In this document: positions 1 through 8,969 of the stretch, piece after piece
How the letters are laid out: each line of letters begins with the position of its first letter
How positions within the stretch are numbered: the stretch's first letter is position 1
Assembly: GCA_016284175.1 (NCBI GenBank)
Contig: JAEEOJ010000031.1
Coordinates: 1 to 64,000 of the forward strand
Length of the DNA stretch: 64,000 nt
Direction: 5' to 3'
Source: Lachnospiraceae bacterium
Lineage (GTDB): Bacteria; Bacillota; Clostridia; Lachnospirales; Lachnospiraceae
Notes under the pieces: generated by a model
What the model saw: the letters and a program-made list of their open reading frames with translations, nothing else
What the model was told of the DNA's origin: nothing
Databases searched by the model: none
Program-made: the position numbers and the translations under genes

Positions 1-51
1 CGTCTTAATAAACGGAACGCCTTCTGATGCAACAAAGAGAATGTTTTTCAT
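1..51 (-). CDS. glgA: Glycogen synthase, N-terminal fragment cut by window edge
   Basis: Only the first 17 codons are inside the window. They read MKNILFVASEGVPFIKT, which matches the conserved start of bacterial ADP-glucose-dependent glycogen synthase, where the KTGG sugar-nucleotide loop follows directly. The enzyme extends alpha-1,4-glucan chains in the cytoplasm. A good ribosome site (GGAGGG, four bases before ATG) fixes the start. The gene has its own upstream region with a -10 like TATAAT and a tandem repeat, so it is probably not simply read through from recN. The fragment is short, so the call rests on this signature alone. Confidence 0.8.
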   Translation of the reverse strand, partial: MKNILFVASEGVPFIKT

Positions 52-100
52 TTAACCCTCCGAAACAAAATAAAAAGAAAAAATATAGTTTAATATACCT

Positions 101-140
101 TCGAAAGCACAATTTATGCCATTAAAAGCACAATTATGCC
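101..140. repeat. Tandem 20-bp repeat in the glgA leader
   Basis: Two adjacent 20-base units (101-120 and 121-140) share AAAGCACAATT(T)ATGCC on the plus strand. They lie between a -10-like TATAAT (minus strand, about 153-158) and the glgA start. Adjacent direct repeats here are typical of an operator or of a leader element. No matching protein site was recognised. Confidence 0.5.
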
Positions 141-189
141 CGATATATGGTATATTATACTATATTTTTATCCGTAAATAAAGAGACAA

Positions 190-1878
190 TTAAATGTCAA
201 TTGATTTTTTATAATCCAAAGCCTGCTTTTTAATCTCAGATGCATTATCAAGGAATTTATCTGACCCTGATTCATCACCGAGCATTCTTGCAATTTCTTT
301 GATTTCACCTTCCTCATCAAGCACTTCAATATATGTGTTGGTTCTTGAATCGTCGGAAACGGTTTTCTTAATCTCAAAGTGAATATCCGCCATCGCAGCA
401 ATCTGCTGAAGATGTGTAATGCAGATAATCTGATGATCTTTTGATAAAAGAGCGAGTTTCTTGGCAACTTTCCAGGCTGTAACACCGGAAATACCCGCAT
501 CGATTTCATCAAAGATAAGAGTTTCTGTATTATCGCTCTTCGCTCCGACAGTTTTGATAGCAAGCATAATTCTTGAAAGTTCACCGCCTGATGAAACATT
601 TTCAAGAGGCTTTAACGGTTCGCCGGGATTGGTTGATATTTCAAAATTAACCTTATCGATTCCGTTAGATGTATAATCATTCGCTTCGGTAATTGCAACA
701 TTAAACGAACTCTGATTGAAATTAAGATCCGAAAGGCCTTCCGTGATAGCCTTTTCAAATGACTTTGCAGTTTTCTTTCTGACTTCGGTTAAAGCATCTG
801 CGGATTTCTTTAAAGCATCTTTGGCCTTTTCATAATCCTTAAGAATACTTTCTCTCTTAATCGCGTAATCCTGAAGATTCTCAAGTTCTTTTTCTTTATC
901 GTCCAAATATTCAAGAACGTTTTCAATGGTTCTTCCGTATTTTCTCTCAAGCTCGTTTATAAGATTGTATCTTTCGCGAAGTCTGTCGAGTTCTTCCTCG
1001 TTAGGCGCATAGTCTTCAAGAACTCCCATTGTTTCACGTTCAAAATCCGAAACAAGAGAATAAATATTGTTGAGTTCATCAAACATCTCGCCTAAAACTG
1101 AATCGTAAGATGAGATTGCAGACATTTCACGAATGGATTTATTAATCATTTCGCCTGCACTGCTCTCGTAATCATACATCATGTCTTTTATGAGCGATAA
1201 GGTACTCTGAATCTTATATGCGTTCTCAAGAACTTTTAATCTTTCTTCGACTTCAGCTTCTTCGTTAGGCTTTAATGCGGCTGATTTGATTTCGTTTATC
1301 TGATACTCAAGTAAAGAAATCTCTCTTTCTCTTCTGACTTCATCCACCTCAGGGCTTTCTGCCAGAGCTTTAAGGCGCAGATATTCCGCATATGTCTTTT
1401 TGTATCCCGAAACTGCATCTGCGGAATCCTTAGCAAACGAATCAAGTATTTCAATGTGTTTTCTGGAATTTAAAAGATTCTGATAATCATGCTGTCCGTA
1501 GATATCAATGAGCGCAGATGCTATATCTTTTATGACAGAAACGGTAACCGTCTGAGAATTGAGCTTAAATACGCTTCTTAGAGGCGTGATTTTTCTCTGA
1601 ATTATAATCTCATCATTTTCCAAAGATATATCATTTTCTATAAGCTTATTCTTCACTTCTTCGGTATCGGCAGTAAAAGTAATTTCTACCAAAGCATACT
1701 CTTCGCCTGTTCTGATACAGTCCTTATCCGCCTTAGCGCCGAGAGCTATAGCCAGTGATCCTAAAACAATCGATTTGCCGGCACCGGTTTCGCCCGTAAG
1801 AATATTGAGCCCTTTTGAAAAATCAATATCGATTTCATCGATAAGAGCAAAATTTTTAACGTGTAAATTTAAAAGCAT
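190..1878 (-). CDS. recN: DNA repair protein RecN (SMC-like ATPase)
   Basis: The protein has 562 residues, normal for RecN, a cytoplasmic SMC-like ATPase that acts at DNA double-strand breaks in recombinational repair. The N-terminus carries Walker A (GETGAGKS, about residues 29-36), the centre is long, charged and coiled-coil-like, and the C-terminus has the ABC signature region (SSGGELSRIMLAIK) and Walker B (IFDEIDAGISG). The ATG follows a strong GGGGG site. It sits 17 bases after nadK in the same direction, so the two are probably co-transcribed. In many Firmicutes argR lies between these genes; here there is no room for it. Confidence 0.97.
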   Translation of the reverse strand: MLLNLHVKNFALIDEIDIDFSKGLNILTGETGAGKSIVLGSLAIALGAKADKDCIRTGEEYALVEITFTADTEEVKNKLIENDISLENDEIIIQRKITPLRSVFKLNSQTVTVSVIKDIASALIDIYGQHDYQNLLNSRKHIEILDSFAKDSADAVSGYKKTYAEYLRLKALAESPEVDEVRREREISLLEYQINEIKSAALKPNEEAEVEERLKVLENAYKIQSTLSLIKDMMYDYESSAGEMINKSIREMSAISSYDSVLGEMFDELNNIYSLVSDFERETMGVLEDYAPNEEELDRLRERYNLINELERKYGRTIENVLEYLDDKEKELENLQDYAIKRESILKDYEKAKDALKKSADALTEVRKKTAKSFEKAITEGLSDLNFNQSSFNVAITEANDYTSNGIDKVNFEISTNPGEPLKPLENVSSGGELSRIMLAIKTVGAKSDNTETLIFDEIDAGISGVTAWKVAKKLALLSKDHQIICITHLQQIAAMADIHFEIKKTVSDDSRTNTYIEVLDEEGEIKEIARMLGDESGSDKFLDNASEIKKQALDYKKSIDI

Positions 1879-1895
1879 TTGACCCCCTTATAAAA

Positions 1896-2741
1896 CTAGT
1901 TTTCTTTAAGTTTCCTGTTAAGGGTTTCAAGGAAATTAACATTATTCATCTGAATGAAGCTTACATGACCTGCGTTCTTCGAAATAACAATCTCATCTTT
2001 ATACTGCAAATCAATATGTTCAAAACCGTCAAAATGCGCAAGAACTATCTGGCCCGTTTCTTCATCATGAGGTTCGCCGATTGTAATCTTTACGGTATCT
2101 TCAGCCTTAAATAAAATGCTTCTGTTCATAAAAGAATGGGCGGAAATCGGCGTCACAAGAATCATATCCGCACTGGGCTCCACAATAGGACCTCCTGCGG
2201 AAAGATTGTATCCCGTGGAACCTGTGGGCGTGGAAATAATCACACCGTCAGCTCCGTAAGATTTAAGGAACATTCCGTTAACCGAAATGTCAAAATTCAG
2301 AATCTGAAGCATTCCCCCTCGGTTTATACACACATCATTTAATGCTTCGGACTCAAAAATCAGTTCATTATTTCTGTAAACACGTCCGTGTAAGAGCATT
2401 CTGTCTTCTAAAAGATACTCTTTTCTGATAAGACGTCCCAGTGTCTCTTCCAGGCCTTCAACTCCTGTCTGCGCCAGAAAACCTAAGTGTCCCAGATTTA
2501 TACCCAGAATCGGAAGATTGAATTTCGAGCACTTCTTTGCAACACGCATAAGGGTACCGTCGCCTCCTAAAACAAGCACGACATCACAACCTTCGGCATC
2601 ATTTACCGAAAGATTCGTCTCTCTGGAAACCTGAACAGGCTTTGCATACTCCACATTTTTCTCATCAAAAAATTCGCAGATTTTCTTGCAAACCTTCAGT
2701 TCCTTGTCCTTATACGGATTTACGCAGATTAAAACTTTCAT
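1896..2741 (-). CDS. nadK: NAD kinase
   Basis: ATP-dependent NAD kinase, which makes NADP in the cytoplasm. The GGDGTL nucleotide loop lies near residue 60, followed by the family motifs ALNDVCINRGG and STPTGSTGYNLSAGGP. With the ATG at 2741 the length is 281 residues, usual for the family. I chose this ATG because GGAGG lies at the right distance upstream; an in-frame GTG two codons earlier overlaps that ribosome site and is less likely. It is separated from tlyA by an unusual GC-rich palindromic element, so it may be partly uncoupled from the upstream genes. Confidence 0.96.
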   Translation of the reverse strand: MKVLICVNPYKDKELKVCKKICEFFDEKNVEYAKPVQVSRETNLSVNDAEGCDVVLVLGGDGTLMRVAKKCSKFNLPILGINLGHLGFLAQTGVEGLEETLGRLIRKEYLLEDRMLLHGRVYRNNELIFESEALNDVCINRGGMLQILNFDISVNGMFLKSYGADGVIISTPTGSTGYNLSAGGPIVEPSADMILVTPISAHSFMNRSILFKAEDTVKITIGEPHDEETGQIVLAHFDGFEHIDLQYKDEIVISKNAGHVSFIQMNNVNFLETLNRKLKEN

Positions 2742-2763
2742 TCGCACCTCCAGAGTGTATTCC

Positions 2764-2912
2764 AGGAGTGGTGATTGCGTAATACTCCGCGGGCACGCTC
2801 TCGCTAAGATGTCCCCGTAGCGGAACTAAACTCGCGTTCGCGCTTCGCACTCCGCTCGTTAAGTACCGACGGCTCCATATTACCCGCTCGAGCATCACGC
2901 AACACCACTCCT
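2764..2912. repeat. GC-rich imperfect palindromic intergenic element
   Basis: Two 30-base arms (2764-2793 and 2883-2912) are near-complementary: AGGAGTGGTG is perfect and the rest has a few mismatches. The interior is rich in GCGAACGCG-like words and clearly more GC-rich than the flanking genes. It fills the whole nadK-tlyA gap. I infer a repeat-family unit like the GC-rich intergenic repeats seen in Lachnospiraceae genomes. A short reading frame across it (2710-2925) is most likely spurious. Confidence 0.65.
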
Positions 2913-2917
2913 TCAAT

Positions 2918-3775
2918 TCAAACACTAAGTTCTGAATGAGATTTCTTAACTATATCATCAATAATTTCTTTGTATTCTGTTAATCCACCAGAATATTCAT
3001 AGTCTTTATATATTAATGCCTTATCTTCATCAATACTATTATCGTCTGTTTTCTTAATTAACAAAAGATATTCAATATTGCCTTCCGGTCCTTTGATAGG
3101 TGAATAATCAAGGCCTTCAATACCAAAGCCAATTTTAAGGCAGAAGTCTATGACTTTTTCTATAACTTCTTTGTGTACTTCGGGATCGCGGACAACGCCT
3201 TTTTTGCCGACCTTTTCTTTGGTGGTTTCAAACTGGGGTTTGATAAGACATACCATCAAAGTGTCTTTCTTTAAAAGGTTGTAGGCAGGAATAAGTATCT
3301 TGGTCAGTGATATGAAGGATACGTCGGTTGCGGCAAAATCAATCTTATCAGGAATTTCTTTGTCGGTAACGTATCTGAAATTGCATTTTTCCATACATAC
3401 GACACGATCGTCGTTACGAAGTTTCCAGTCAAGCTGGCCGTGGCCTACGTCTACACTGTAAACTTTTGAGGCACCGTTTTGAAGCATTACATCAGTAAAG
3501 CCGCCGGTGGATGCTCCGATGTCAAGACAAGTGTATCCGTCAAAATTTAAGTTAAATACAGTAACTGCTTTATCAAGTTTAAGGCCGCCGCGTGAAACAT
3601 ATTTTAAGGTTTCACCGCGAATTTCTATGTTCGCGTTTTCGTCAAAAAGAGAGCCTGCTTTGTCTTCTTTCTGATTGTCGACATATACTATGCCGCTCAT
3701 TATTAAAGCTTTGGCTTTTTCTCTAGAAGCTGCCAGCCCTTTATTTACGAGTAATATATCAAGTCTCTCTTTCAC
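2918..3775 (-). CDS. tlyA: TlyA-type 16S/23S rRNA 2'-O-methyltransferase
   Basis: A 285-residue protein of the TlyA (hemolysin A) family, known as SAM-dependent rRNA 2'-O-methyltransferases. An S4 RNA-binding domain (about residues 2-60: RLDILLVNKGLAASREKAKA) precedes an FtsJ-like domain with SAM loop DIGASTGGFTDV and the expected K-D-K series (GGLKLDKAV, TDVSFIS, IKPQFE). The start is GTG, three bases after the dxs stop, with only a weak distant GAAGG, so translation is probably coupled to dxs. The dxs-tlyA-nadK order is classical for clostridia. Confidence 0.95.
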   Translation of the reverse strand: MKERLDILLVNKGLAASREKAKALIMSGIVYVDNQKEDKAGSLFDENANIEIRGETLKYVSRGGLKLDKAVTVFNLNFDGYTCLDIGASTGGFTDVMLQNGASKVYSVDVGHGQLDWKLRNDDRVVCMEKCNFRYVTDKEIPDKIDFAATDVSFISLTKILIPAYNLLKKDTLMVCLIKPQFETTKEKVGKKGVVRDPEVHKEVIEKVIDFCLKIGFGIEGLDYSPIKGPEGNIEYLLLIKKTDDNSIDEDKALIYKDYEYSGGLTEYKEIIDDIVKKSHSELSV

Positions 3776-3778
3776 GAA

Positions 3779-5644
3779 TTACGATATACCTTCGCCTTCT
3801 TTTAGGATCTTTTCAACTATCGAATCGGTGTCGATACCGATTTCTTTCTTAAGCAATTCAACATTTCCGTGCTCAACATATGTATCGGGAATTGCAATTG
3901 ATGTATGTTTGCAGAAATGTCCCTCTCGTAAAAGAAACGCTCCGACTCTCTCCGAAAAACCGCCTGATAAAACATTCTCTTCCAATGTCACGATATGAGG
4001 GTGAGTTACAGATATTTCTTTTATCATTTCCTCATCAATGGGATTAACAAATCTTGCATTCATGATGGAAACGTTTTTGCCCATCTCTTTTAATCTTTCT
4101 CTTACTTCAACGGCTGTCTTTACCATACTTCCGACAGCAATAAGGCAGATTCCGGACTCTCTGAAAATCCATTCGCCCTGTGCAAATTCAATGGGTGCTC
4201 TGAATTCCTGAAGACCGTCGTAAGCTCTTCCTCTCGGATATCTTATGGCAATGGGACCGTCGTATTTAAGAGCAAATTTAATCATGTCGGAAAGTTCCCA
4301 TTTATTCTTGGGAGCCATTACACACATGTTAGGAATTGAAGAAAGGTAAGATAAATCAAATATACCCTGATGTGTTTCGCCGTCACTTCCGACCAGACCT
4401 GCTCTGTCAATACAGAATACAACATGAAGATTCTGAATGCAGACATCATGGATTAACTGGTCATAGGCTCTTTGTAAGAACGAAGAATAAACGCATACAA
4501 CAGGCTTATATCCGCCCATAGCCATACCTGCGGCAAAAGTAACCGCATGCTCTTCTGCTATGCCTACATCAAAGAATCTGTCGGGATACATGCTCTTAAA
4601 TCTTTTAAGACCTGTACCGTCAGGCATTGCTGCAGTTATTGCAACACATTTAGGATCCCGCTCTCCCATTTTGCACATAACGGTCGAAAATACGTCGGTG
4701 TAATCGGGAGACATTTTTTTATTCTTGGGTAAACCAGTTTCAATATCAAAAGGTTCTGCACCGTGGAATCTTGCAGGATGCTTTTCTGCGGGCAGGAAAC
4801 CTTTACCTTTTTTGGTAATTACATGAACAATAACAGGCGTCTTGCATCTTTTAGCTTCGTTAAAAGCACGAACCATTGCATTGATATCATGGCCGTCAAC
4901 AGGTCCTAAATATGTAAGACCCATTTCCTCGAAAAACATACCGGGAATAACAAATGATTTAATGGAACTCTTTGCCTTCTGAATTCTGTTGATCATATCG
5001 GCGCCCTTTGGCACTTTGGAAAGCGTATCCTTAACACCTTCCTTTAAATCCAGGTAGCCTTCCTTGGTTCTTAAGTTATTCAAATACATGCTGACTCCGC
5101 CGACATTTTCGGATATCGACATATTGTTATCATTTAAAACAATAATAAGCTTTGTATTTGCCTTGCCTGCATTGTTCAGTGCTTCATAAGCCATACCGCC
5201 TGTGAGTGCACCGTCACCGATAACGGAAACAATGGTATTGTTCTCACCTTTCATGGTACGGGCCATAGCCATACCAAGGCCTGCGGAAATAGACGTGGAT
5301 GAATGGCCTGTATTAAAAGCATCACATTCACTCTCGCAAGTCTTAGGAAAGCCAGCCATTCCTCCGTATTTACGAAGTGTGGCAAAACCGTCTCTTCTGC
5401 CTGTTAAAATCTTGTGAGTATAACTCTGATGTCCGACATCCCAGATAATCTTGTCTTCAGGAAGATTAAGCACTAAATGAAGAGCCATGGTAAGCTCAAC
5501 AGTACCTAAGTTTGCTCCTAAATGACCGCCTGTTTCGGATATCGATTCAATTAAGAATTCTCTGATTTCATCAGCCAGATCATAAAGATGGTTCTTGCTT
5601 ATTTTCTTTATGTCGTTAGGTTTGTTTATCTTTTCAATGTACAT
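3779..5644 (-). CDS. dxs: 1-deoxy-D-xylulose-5-phosphate synthase
   Basis: Thiamine-diphosphate enzyme that condenses pyruvate and glyceraldehyde 3-phosphate, the first step of the MEP isoprenoid pathway. The 621 residues include the ThDP motif (GDGALTGGMAYEALNNAG, about 147-164), the pyrimidine-fold segment with EEHAVTFAAGMA and DRAGLVGSDGETHQG, and a C-terminal transketolase domain. It follows ispA by 21 bases and probably shares its operon, joining precursor supply to prenyl chain synthesis. The site upstream is an unusual GGTAATAAAG rather than GGAGG. Confidence 0.98.
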   Translation of the reverse strand: MYIEKINKPNDIKKISKNHLYDLADEIREFLIESISETGGHLGANLGTVELTMALHLVLNLPEDKIIWDVGHQSYTHKILTGRRDGFATLRKYGGMAGFPKTCESECDAFNTGHSSTSISAGLGMAMARTMKGENNTIVSVIGDGALTGGMAYEALNNAGKANTKLIIVLNDNNMSISENVGGVSMYLNNLRTKEGYLDLKEGVKDTLSKVPKGADMINRIQKAKSSIKSFVIPGMFFEEMGLTYLGPVDGHDINAMVRAFNEAKRCKTPVIVHVITKKGKGFLPAEKHPARFHGAEPFDIETGLPKNKKMSPDYTDVFSTVMCKMGERDPKCVAITAAMPDGTGLKRFKSMYPDRFFDVGIAEEHAVTFAAGMAMGGYKPVVCVYSSFLQRAYDQLIHDVCIQNLHVVFCIDRAGLVGSDGETHQGIFDLSYLSSIPNMCVMAPKNKWELSDMIKFALKYDGPIAIRYPRGRAYDGLQEFRAPIEFAQGEWIFRESGICLIAVGSMVKTAVEVRERLKEMGKNVSIMNARFVNPIDEEMIKEISVTHPHIVTLEENVLSGGFSERVGAFLLREGHFCKHTSIAIPDTYVEHGNVELLKKEIGIDTDSIVEKILKEGEGIS

Positions 5645-5665
5645 CTTTATTACCGGGTTAATTAT

Positions 5666-6574
5666 TTATTTTTCTCTGTTTACGAGATATTCAATCAAAT
5701 CTGAAAGGAAATTTTCCTTACCTGCTATGCCTACCACGATGTCTCTCGCTTCTTTGGAAAGATTCTCAAGTTCTTTCTGGCTTTCTTCAAGTCCTTTTAT
5801 CTTTACATATGTGGTCTTATCATTCTTTTCGTCGCTGCCGACACTCTTGCCGAGTTTAATCGAATCGCCGATTACATCAAGGATATCATCTCTAATCTGA
5901 AATGCAAGTCCGGTATTGTCTCCGACTTTTTCGATTTTGGCAATATCTTCATCGTCTGCGCCGGCCATAATTGCACCAATCATAAGTGCAGCTTCGATAA
6001 GAGCGGCTGTTTTATGTTTATGAATAAATAAAAGTGTTTCAAGTTCGGTATCGGTCTTGTTTTCCGAAAGAAGGTCAACCATCTGACCGCCTATCATACC
6101 GTAAATACCTGCTTTATTGGCAAGTACGGCATTTGCATATGCCATTCTTCTTAAAACAATAATGTCATCTTCTTCAACCATAGCTTTTGAAATCGTTTCA
6201 AAAGCAAGATTCAAAAGACCGTCGCCTGCAAGAATCGCAGTTGCTTCGTCAAACATTTTATGGTTTGTCGGTCTTCCTCTTCTGTAATCATCATTATCCA
6301 TTGCCGGCAGATCGTCATGAATCAGTGAATAAGTGTGAATCATTTCGATAGCTGCCATAAAAGGAGAAATTTTGCTTAAATCGTCTCCGCCGAACATTCT
6401 GTAACTTTCAAGCATGAACAAAGGTCTGATTCTTTTTCCGCCTGAAATAAAGGAGTAATTCATTGCTTCCGCTACACGTCTCTGAAGTCCCTCTTCAGCA
6501 GGCATGTAAGGTTTCATAATTCCAAATGCTTCGTTTACTTTTTGAATTAATAAATTAATAAAATCTTCTCTCAT
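5666..6574 (-). CDS. ispA: Polyprenyl (farnesyl) diphosphate synthase
   Basis: A 302-residue short-chain trans-prenyl transferase that adds isopentenyl diphosphate to allylic diphosphates to make farnesyl or geranylgeranyl diphosphate. Motifs in order: GGKRIRP, the first aspartate-rich motif DDLPAMDNDD near residue 91, and the second one RDDILD. A GGGGGG site precedes the ATG. It is placed between xseB and dxs as in most clostridia. Product chain length cannot be decided from reading alone. Confidence 0.95.
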   Translation of the reverse strand: MREDFINLLIQKVNEAFGIMKPYMPAEEGLQRRVAEAMNYSFISGGKRIRPLFMLESYRMFGGDDLSKISPFMAAIEMIHTYSLIHDDLPAMDNDDYRRGRPTNHKMFDEATAILAGDGLLNLAFETISKAMVEEDDIIVLRRMAYANAVLANKAGIYGMIGGQMVDLLSENKTDTELETLLFIHKHKTAALIEAALMIGAIMAGADDEDIAKIEKVGDNTGLAFQIRDDILDVIGDSIKLGKSVGSDEKNDKTTYVKIKGLEESQKELENLSKEARDIVVGIAGKENFLSDLIEYLVNREK

Positions 6575-6622
6575 ACTCTTCAGCCCCCCATTAATTATTC
6601 ATTCAAAATTCTTTGGTTAATG

Positions 6623-6841
6623 TTAAAAATCAGCATCATCAAATGACGAAGTCGTTCCGTCGGGATTGATTTTAAGAACTTCTTTCTCAATCATATCGAT
6701 TTTGTTTTTGCATTCTTCAATCGCAACTTTACCCTTGGTATATAAATCAAGAGCATCTTCGATAGCGATATCATCTTTTTCAAGTTCTTTTAAAATCTCT
6801 TCAACAGATTTGATTTTCTCGTCAATAGTTACTGCATCCAT
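6623..6841 (-). CDS. xseB: Exodeoxyribonuclease VII small subunit
   Basis: 72 residues, the normal size of XseB, a helical subunit that binds the large subunit and is needed for exonuclease VII activity on single-stranded DNA. The helical core DDIAIEDALDLYTKGKVAIEECK is family-like. A GGGG site precedes the ATG, and the gene begins three bases after the xseA stop, so the two subunits are made from one message. Confidence 0.93.
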   Translation of the reverse strand: MDAVTIDEKIKSVEEILKELEKDDIAIEDALDLYTKGKVAIEECKNKIDMIEKEVLKINPDGTTSSFDDADF

Positions 6842-6844
6842 AAT

Positions 6845-8047
6845 TTACCCCTCTTTAACCACTTTCTCAATAATTGCGAAAGCGTATCCATCCTTCATTG
6901 TCAGTTTGACTTTATCGTTATCTGATAAGCCTTCAACACCTACAACTCTTTTACCGGAAGCATCCGTTACATATGCCATTCCGGCTTTTAAACGCTCCAA
7001 AGGTGAAACACCTTTTAATCTTTCAGATAAAGTTTCGAGTTCGGCTTTCTTGTCTTTTATGATCTTTTTTATTAAAATATCGAGTTTATTGTTATACGAA
7101 TCTGCGATAATTTTCTGTTTATTTAATTTGTTTACGGGAGACAGCGCATTAAGCTTTGCTTCGTAAACAGCGAGTTTGTGGAGTTTATTCTTAAGCACTC
7201 TTTCAAACCCTTTATCAAGCGACTCTTTTAAATCGTCTATATCAGCGATCGTCTGTCTTATATCGGGAACCGCAAGTTCTGCAGCAGCCGAAGGTGTTGC
7301 TGCTCTTAAATCGGCCGTAAAATCAGAGATCGTAAAATCAATTTCATGACCTACAGCAGAGATAACCGGTATTGAACACTGGAATATCGCATAAGCAACT
7401 TCTTCTTCGTTAAAAGCCCATAAATCTTCTAAGCTTCCGCCGCCTCGGCCTACGATAATTACATCTACATTGGCCTTTTCGAGAGTCTCTATACCTTTTA
7501 CGATACTTTCACTTGCTCCCTCGCCCTGAACCAGTGCCGGGAATAATATAAGCGAAATGTAGGGGTTTCTTCTTTTAGAAACCGAAATAATATCTCTGAT
7601 GGCTGCGCCTGTGGGAGCCGTTACAATTCCAATGGTCTTTGGAAACTTCGGAATAGGCTTTTTAAACTCTTTATCAAAGAGGCCCTGCTCTGCAAGTCTT
7701 TGTTTTAATTCTTCAAACTTCTTTGTTAAATCACCGACGCCTTCATATTCGACTTTGGTAACGTTAAAAGTTACGCTGCCGTTTGGCACGTAATTGGATA
7801 TGCTGCCGGAAGCTACTATCTTGTCTCCGTCTTTTAATGCAATATTAAGTTTTTGAGCGGATTGACGGAAGATGGCGCACGAAATGGCAGATTTATCGTC
7901 TTTCAACGTAAAATAAATATGTCCCGATGTGTGGAATTTCAAATTGCTTATCTCTCCCGAAACAGAAACATCGGATAAAAGATAATCTTCATGGAACATA
8001 TTGTGAATATATGTATTAACCTGAAAAACCGAATATATAGTTTTCAT
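6845..8047 (-). CDS. xseA: Exodeoxyribonuclease VII large subunit
   Basis: Catalytic subunit of exonuclease VII, which degrades single-stranded DNA from both ends. An N-terminal OB-fold (about residues 5-100: VSGEISNLKFHTSGHIYFTLKD) is followed by the catalytic domain with GRGGGSLEDLWAFNEEEVA and SAVGHEIDFTISDFTADLRA. I set the start at the ATG at 8047, which overlaps the nusB stop as TGATG; an in-frame TTG one codon earlier is possible but unnecessary. The length of 400 residues is a little short of E. coli XseA but usual for Firmicutes. Confidence 0.96.
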   Translation of the reverse strand: MKTIYSVFQVNTYIHNMFHEDYLLSDVSVSGEISNLKFHTSGHIYFTLKDDKSAISCAIFRQSAQKLNIALKDGDKIVASGSISNYVPNGSVTFNVTKVEYEGVGDLTKKFEELKQRLAEQGLFDKEFKKPIPKFPKTIGIVTAPTGAAIRDIISVSKRRNPYISLILFPALVQGEGASESIVKGIETLEKANVDVIIVGRGGGSLEDLWAFNEEEVAYAIFQCSIPVISAVGHEIDFTISDFTADLRAATPSAAAELAVPDIRQTIADIDDLKESLDKGFERVLKNKLHKLAVYEAKLNALSPVNKLNKQKIIADSYNNKLDILIKKIIKDKKAELETLSERLKGVSPLERLKAGMAYVTDASGKRVVGVEGLSDNDKVKLTMKDGYAFAIIEKVVKEG

Positions 8048-8502
8048 CAAGCAAACCTGGCAAGAATACCGTTAACAAATGCGTATGAATCCTGAGGACC
8101 GAATTTTTTGGATAATTCTACAGCCTCGTTAATTGCTACAGAGGTCGGAATATTGTCATCGTAAACTATTTCATAAACGGCAAGTCTTAAAAGAGCAAGT
8201 TCGACTTTTCCGATACGATCAATCGTCCAGCCTTTTGAAACTTCTGAAATTCTTTTATCAATATCATCAAGCTTGTCAATTATATCAACATATCTTGCTA
8301 CTATTCTTCTTCTGTCATCTTCGTTTACCGATTCTTTTAACGAAGTAATGTTTTCGCTTGCTGTCTCGCCATCCTCTTTTTCTTCAAAAGGAAACGGTGC
8401 ATCAAAATAGAGAAGAAGTTCGTCTCCTAACTCTTTCTTCTCATAAAAATCAGACATAAACAACAGTTTAAAAGTAAATTCACGCTCTGTTTTTCTGTTC
8501 AT
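8047..8502 (-). CDS. nusB: Transcription antitermination factor NusB
   Basis: 151-residue all-helical RNA-binding protein that with NusE (S10) binds boxA RNA and promotes antitermination in rRNA operons. The N-terminal basic segment (RKTEREFTFKLLFMSDFYE) and the C-terminal TSVAINEAVELSKKFG...YAFVNGIL are characteristic. It overlaps xseA by one base and follows asp23 by nine bases. The acidic insert in the middle (residues about 38-55) varies across the family. Confidence 0.95.
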   Translation of the reverse strand: MNRKTEREFTFKLLFMSDFYEKKELGDELLLYFDAPFPFEEKEDGETASENITSLKESVNEDDRRRIVARYVDIIDKLDDIDKRISEVSKGWTIDRIGKVELALLRLAVYEIVYDDNIPTSVAINEAVELSKKFGPQDSYAFVNGILARFA

Positions 8503-8511
8503 ATTTATTCC

Positions 8512-8859
8512 TTATGACATGCTTACCGAAGCGATTTTAACATTAACATCGCTGACTTCAAGGCCGGTCATTGTTTCGATGGCTGTCTTAACCGAATTCT
8601 GAACCTTAGGGCAGATTTCGGGAACCTGATAACCGTAAAGAATACCTATAGCCATATCTACGCTGCAGGTTTTACCTTTAATATCAACCTTAATGCCTCT
8701 GGTAAGTCTTCTAAAATTAATTTTCAAAGAAAGATTCTTTTTATCCTGTAAAGGAGTAACGCCTTCAACATCCTGAGATGCGAGCGCTGCAATAAGAGGT
8801 ACTACATCTGTTGCGATACGAACAGAACCGATTTTTTCATTATTGTTAGCTGTGCTCAT
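8512..8859 (-). CDS. Asp23/Gls24 family envelope stress protein
   Basis: 115 residues, YqhY-like. Firmicutes commonly carry such an Asp23/Gls24 protein just before nusB; it is linked to acetyl-CoA carboxylase control and alkaline or envelope stress. The N-terminus reads IGSVRIATDVVPLIAALASQ and the middle GIKVDIKGKTCSVDMAIGI. I chose the ATG at 8859 because GGAGG lies six bases upstream; a longer frame to 8910 has no ribosome site. It is the first gene of the nusB-xseA-xseB-ispA-dxs-tlyA run and has its own promoter. Confidence 0.9.
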   Translation of the reverse strand: MSTANNNEKIGSVRIATDVVPLIAALASQDVEGVTPLQDKKNLSLKINFRRLTRGIKVDIKGKTCSVDMAIGILYGYQVPEICPKVQNSVKTAIETMTGLEVSDVNVKIASVSMS

Positions 8860-8920
8860 TTTTAACCTCCGTAAAAGGACCTTCAAAACAGTATACGGAA
8901 AAATCTCCATATACCCTATT

Positions 8921-8949
8921 ATTTTAACACAAAAGAGTTTTTGTCACAA
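8921..8949 (-). promoter_or_regulatory. Promoter of the asp23-nusB-xseA operon
   Basis: On the minus strand TTGTGA (8944-8949), a 17-base spacer and TAAAAT (8921-8926), about 60 bases before the asp23 ATG. This fits a sigma-A promoter for the long housekeeping operon. Confidence 0.6.
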
Positions 8950-8969
8950 GTCACTTTACTGTCCCGTAA

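Noticed and set aside
184..197. GACAATTAAATGTC palindrome after recN as a terminator
   Set aside because: The stem is only four strong pairs and no T run follows.
2710..2925. 71-codon frame across the tlyA-nadK palindrome
   Set aside because: It translates the repeat element and the first codons of nadK out of frame; no ribosome site and no plausible protein.
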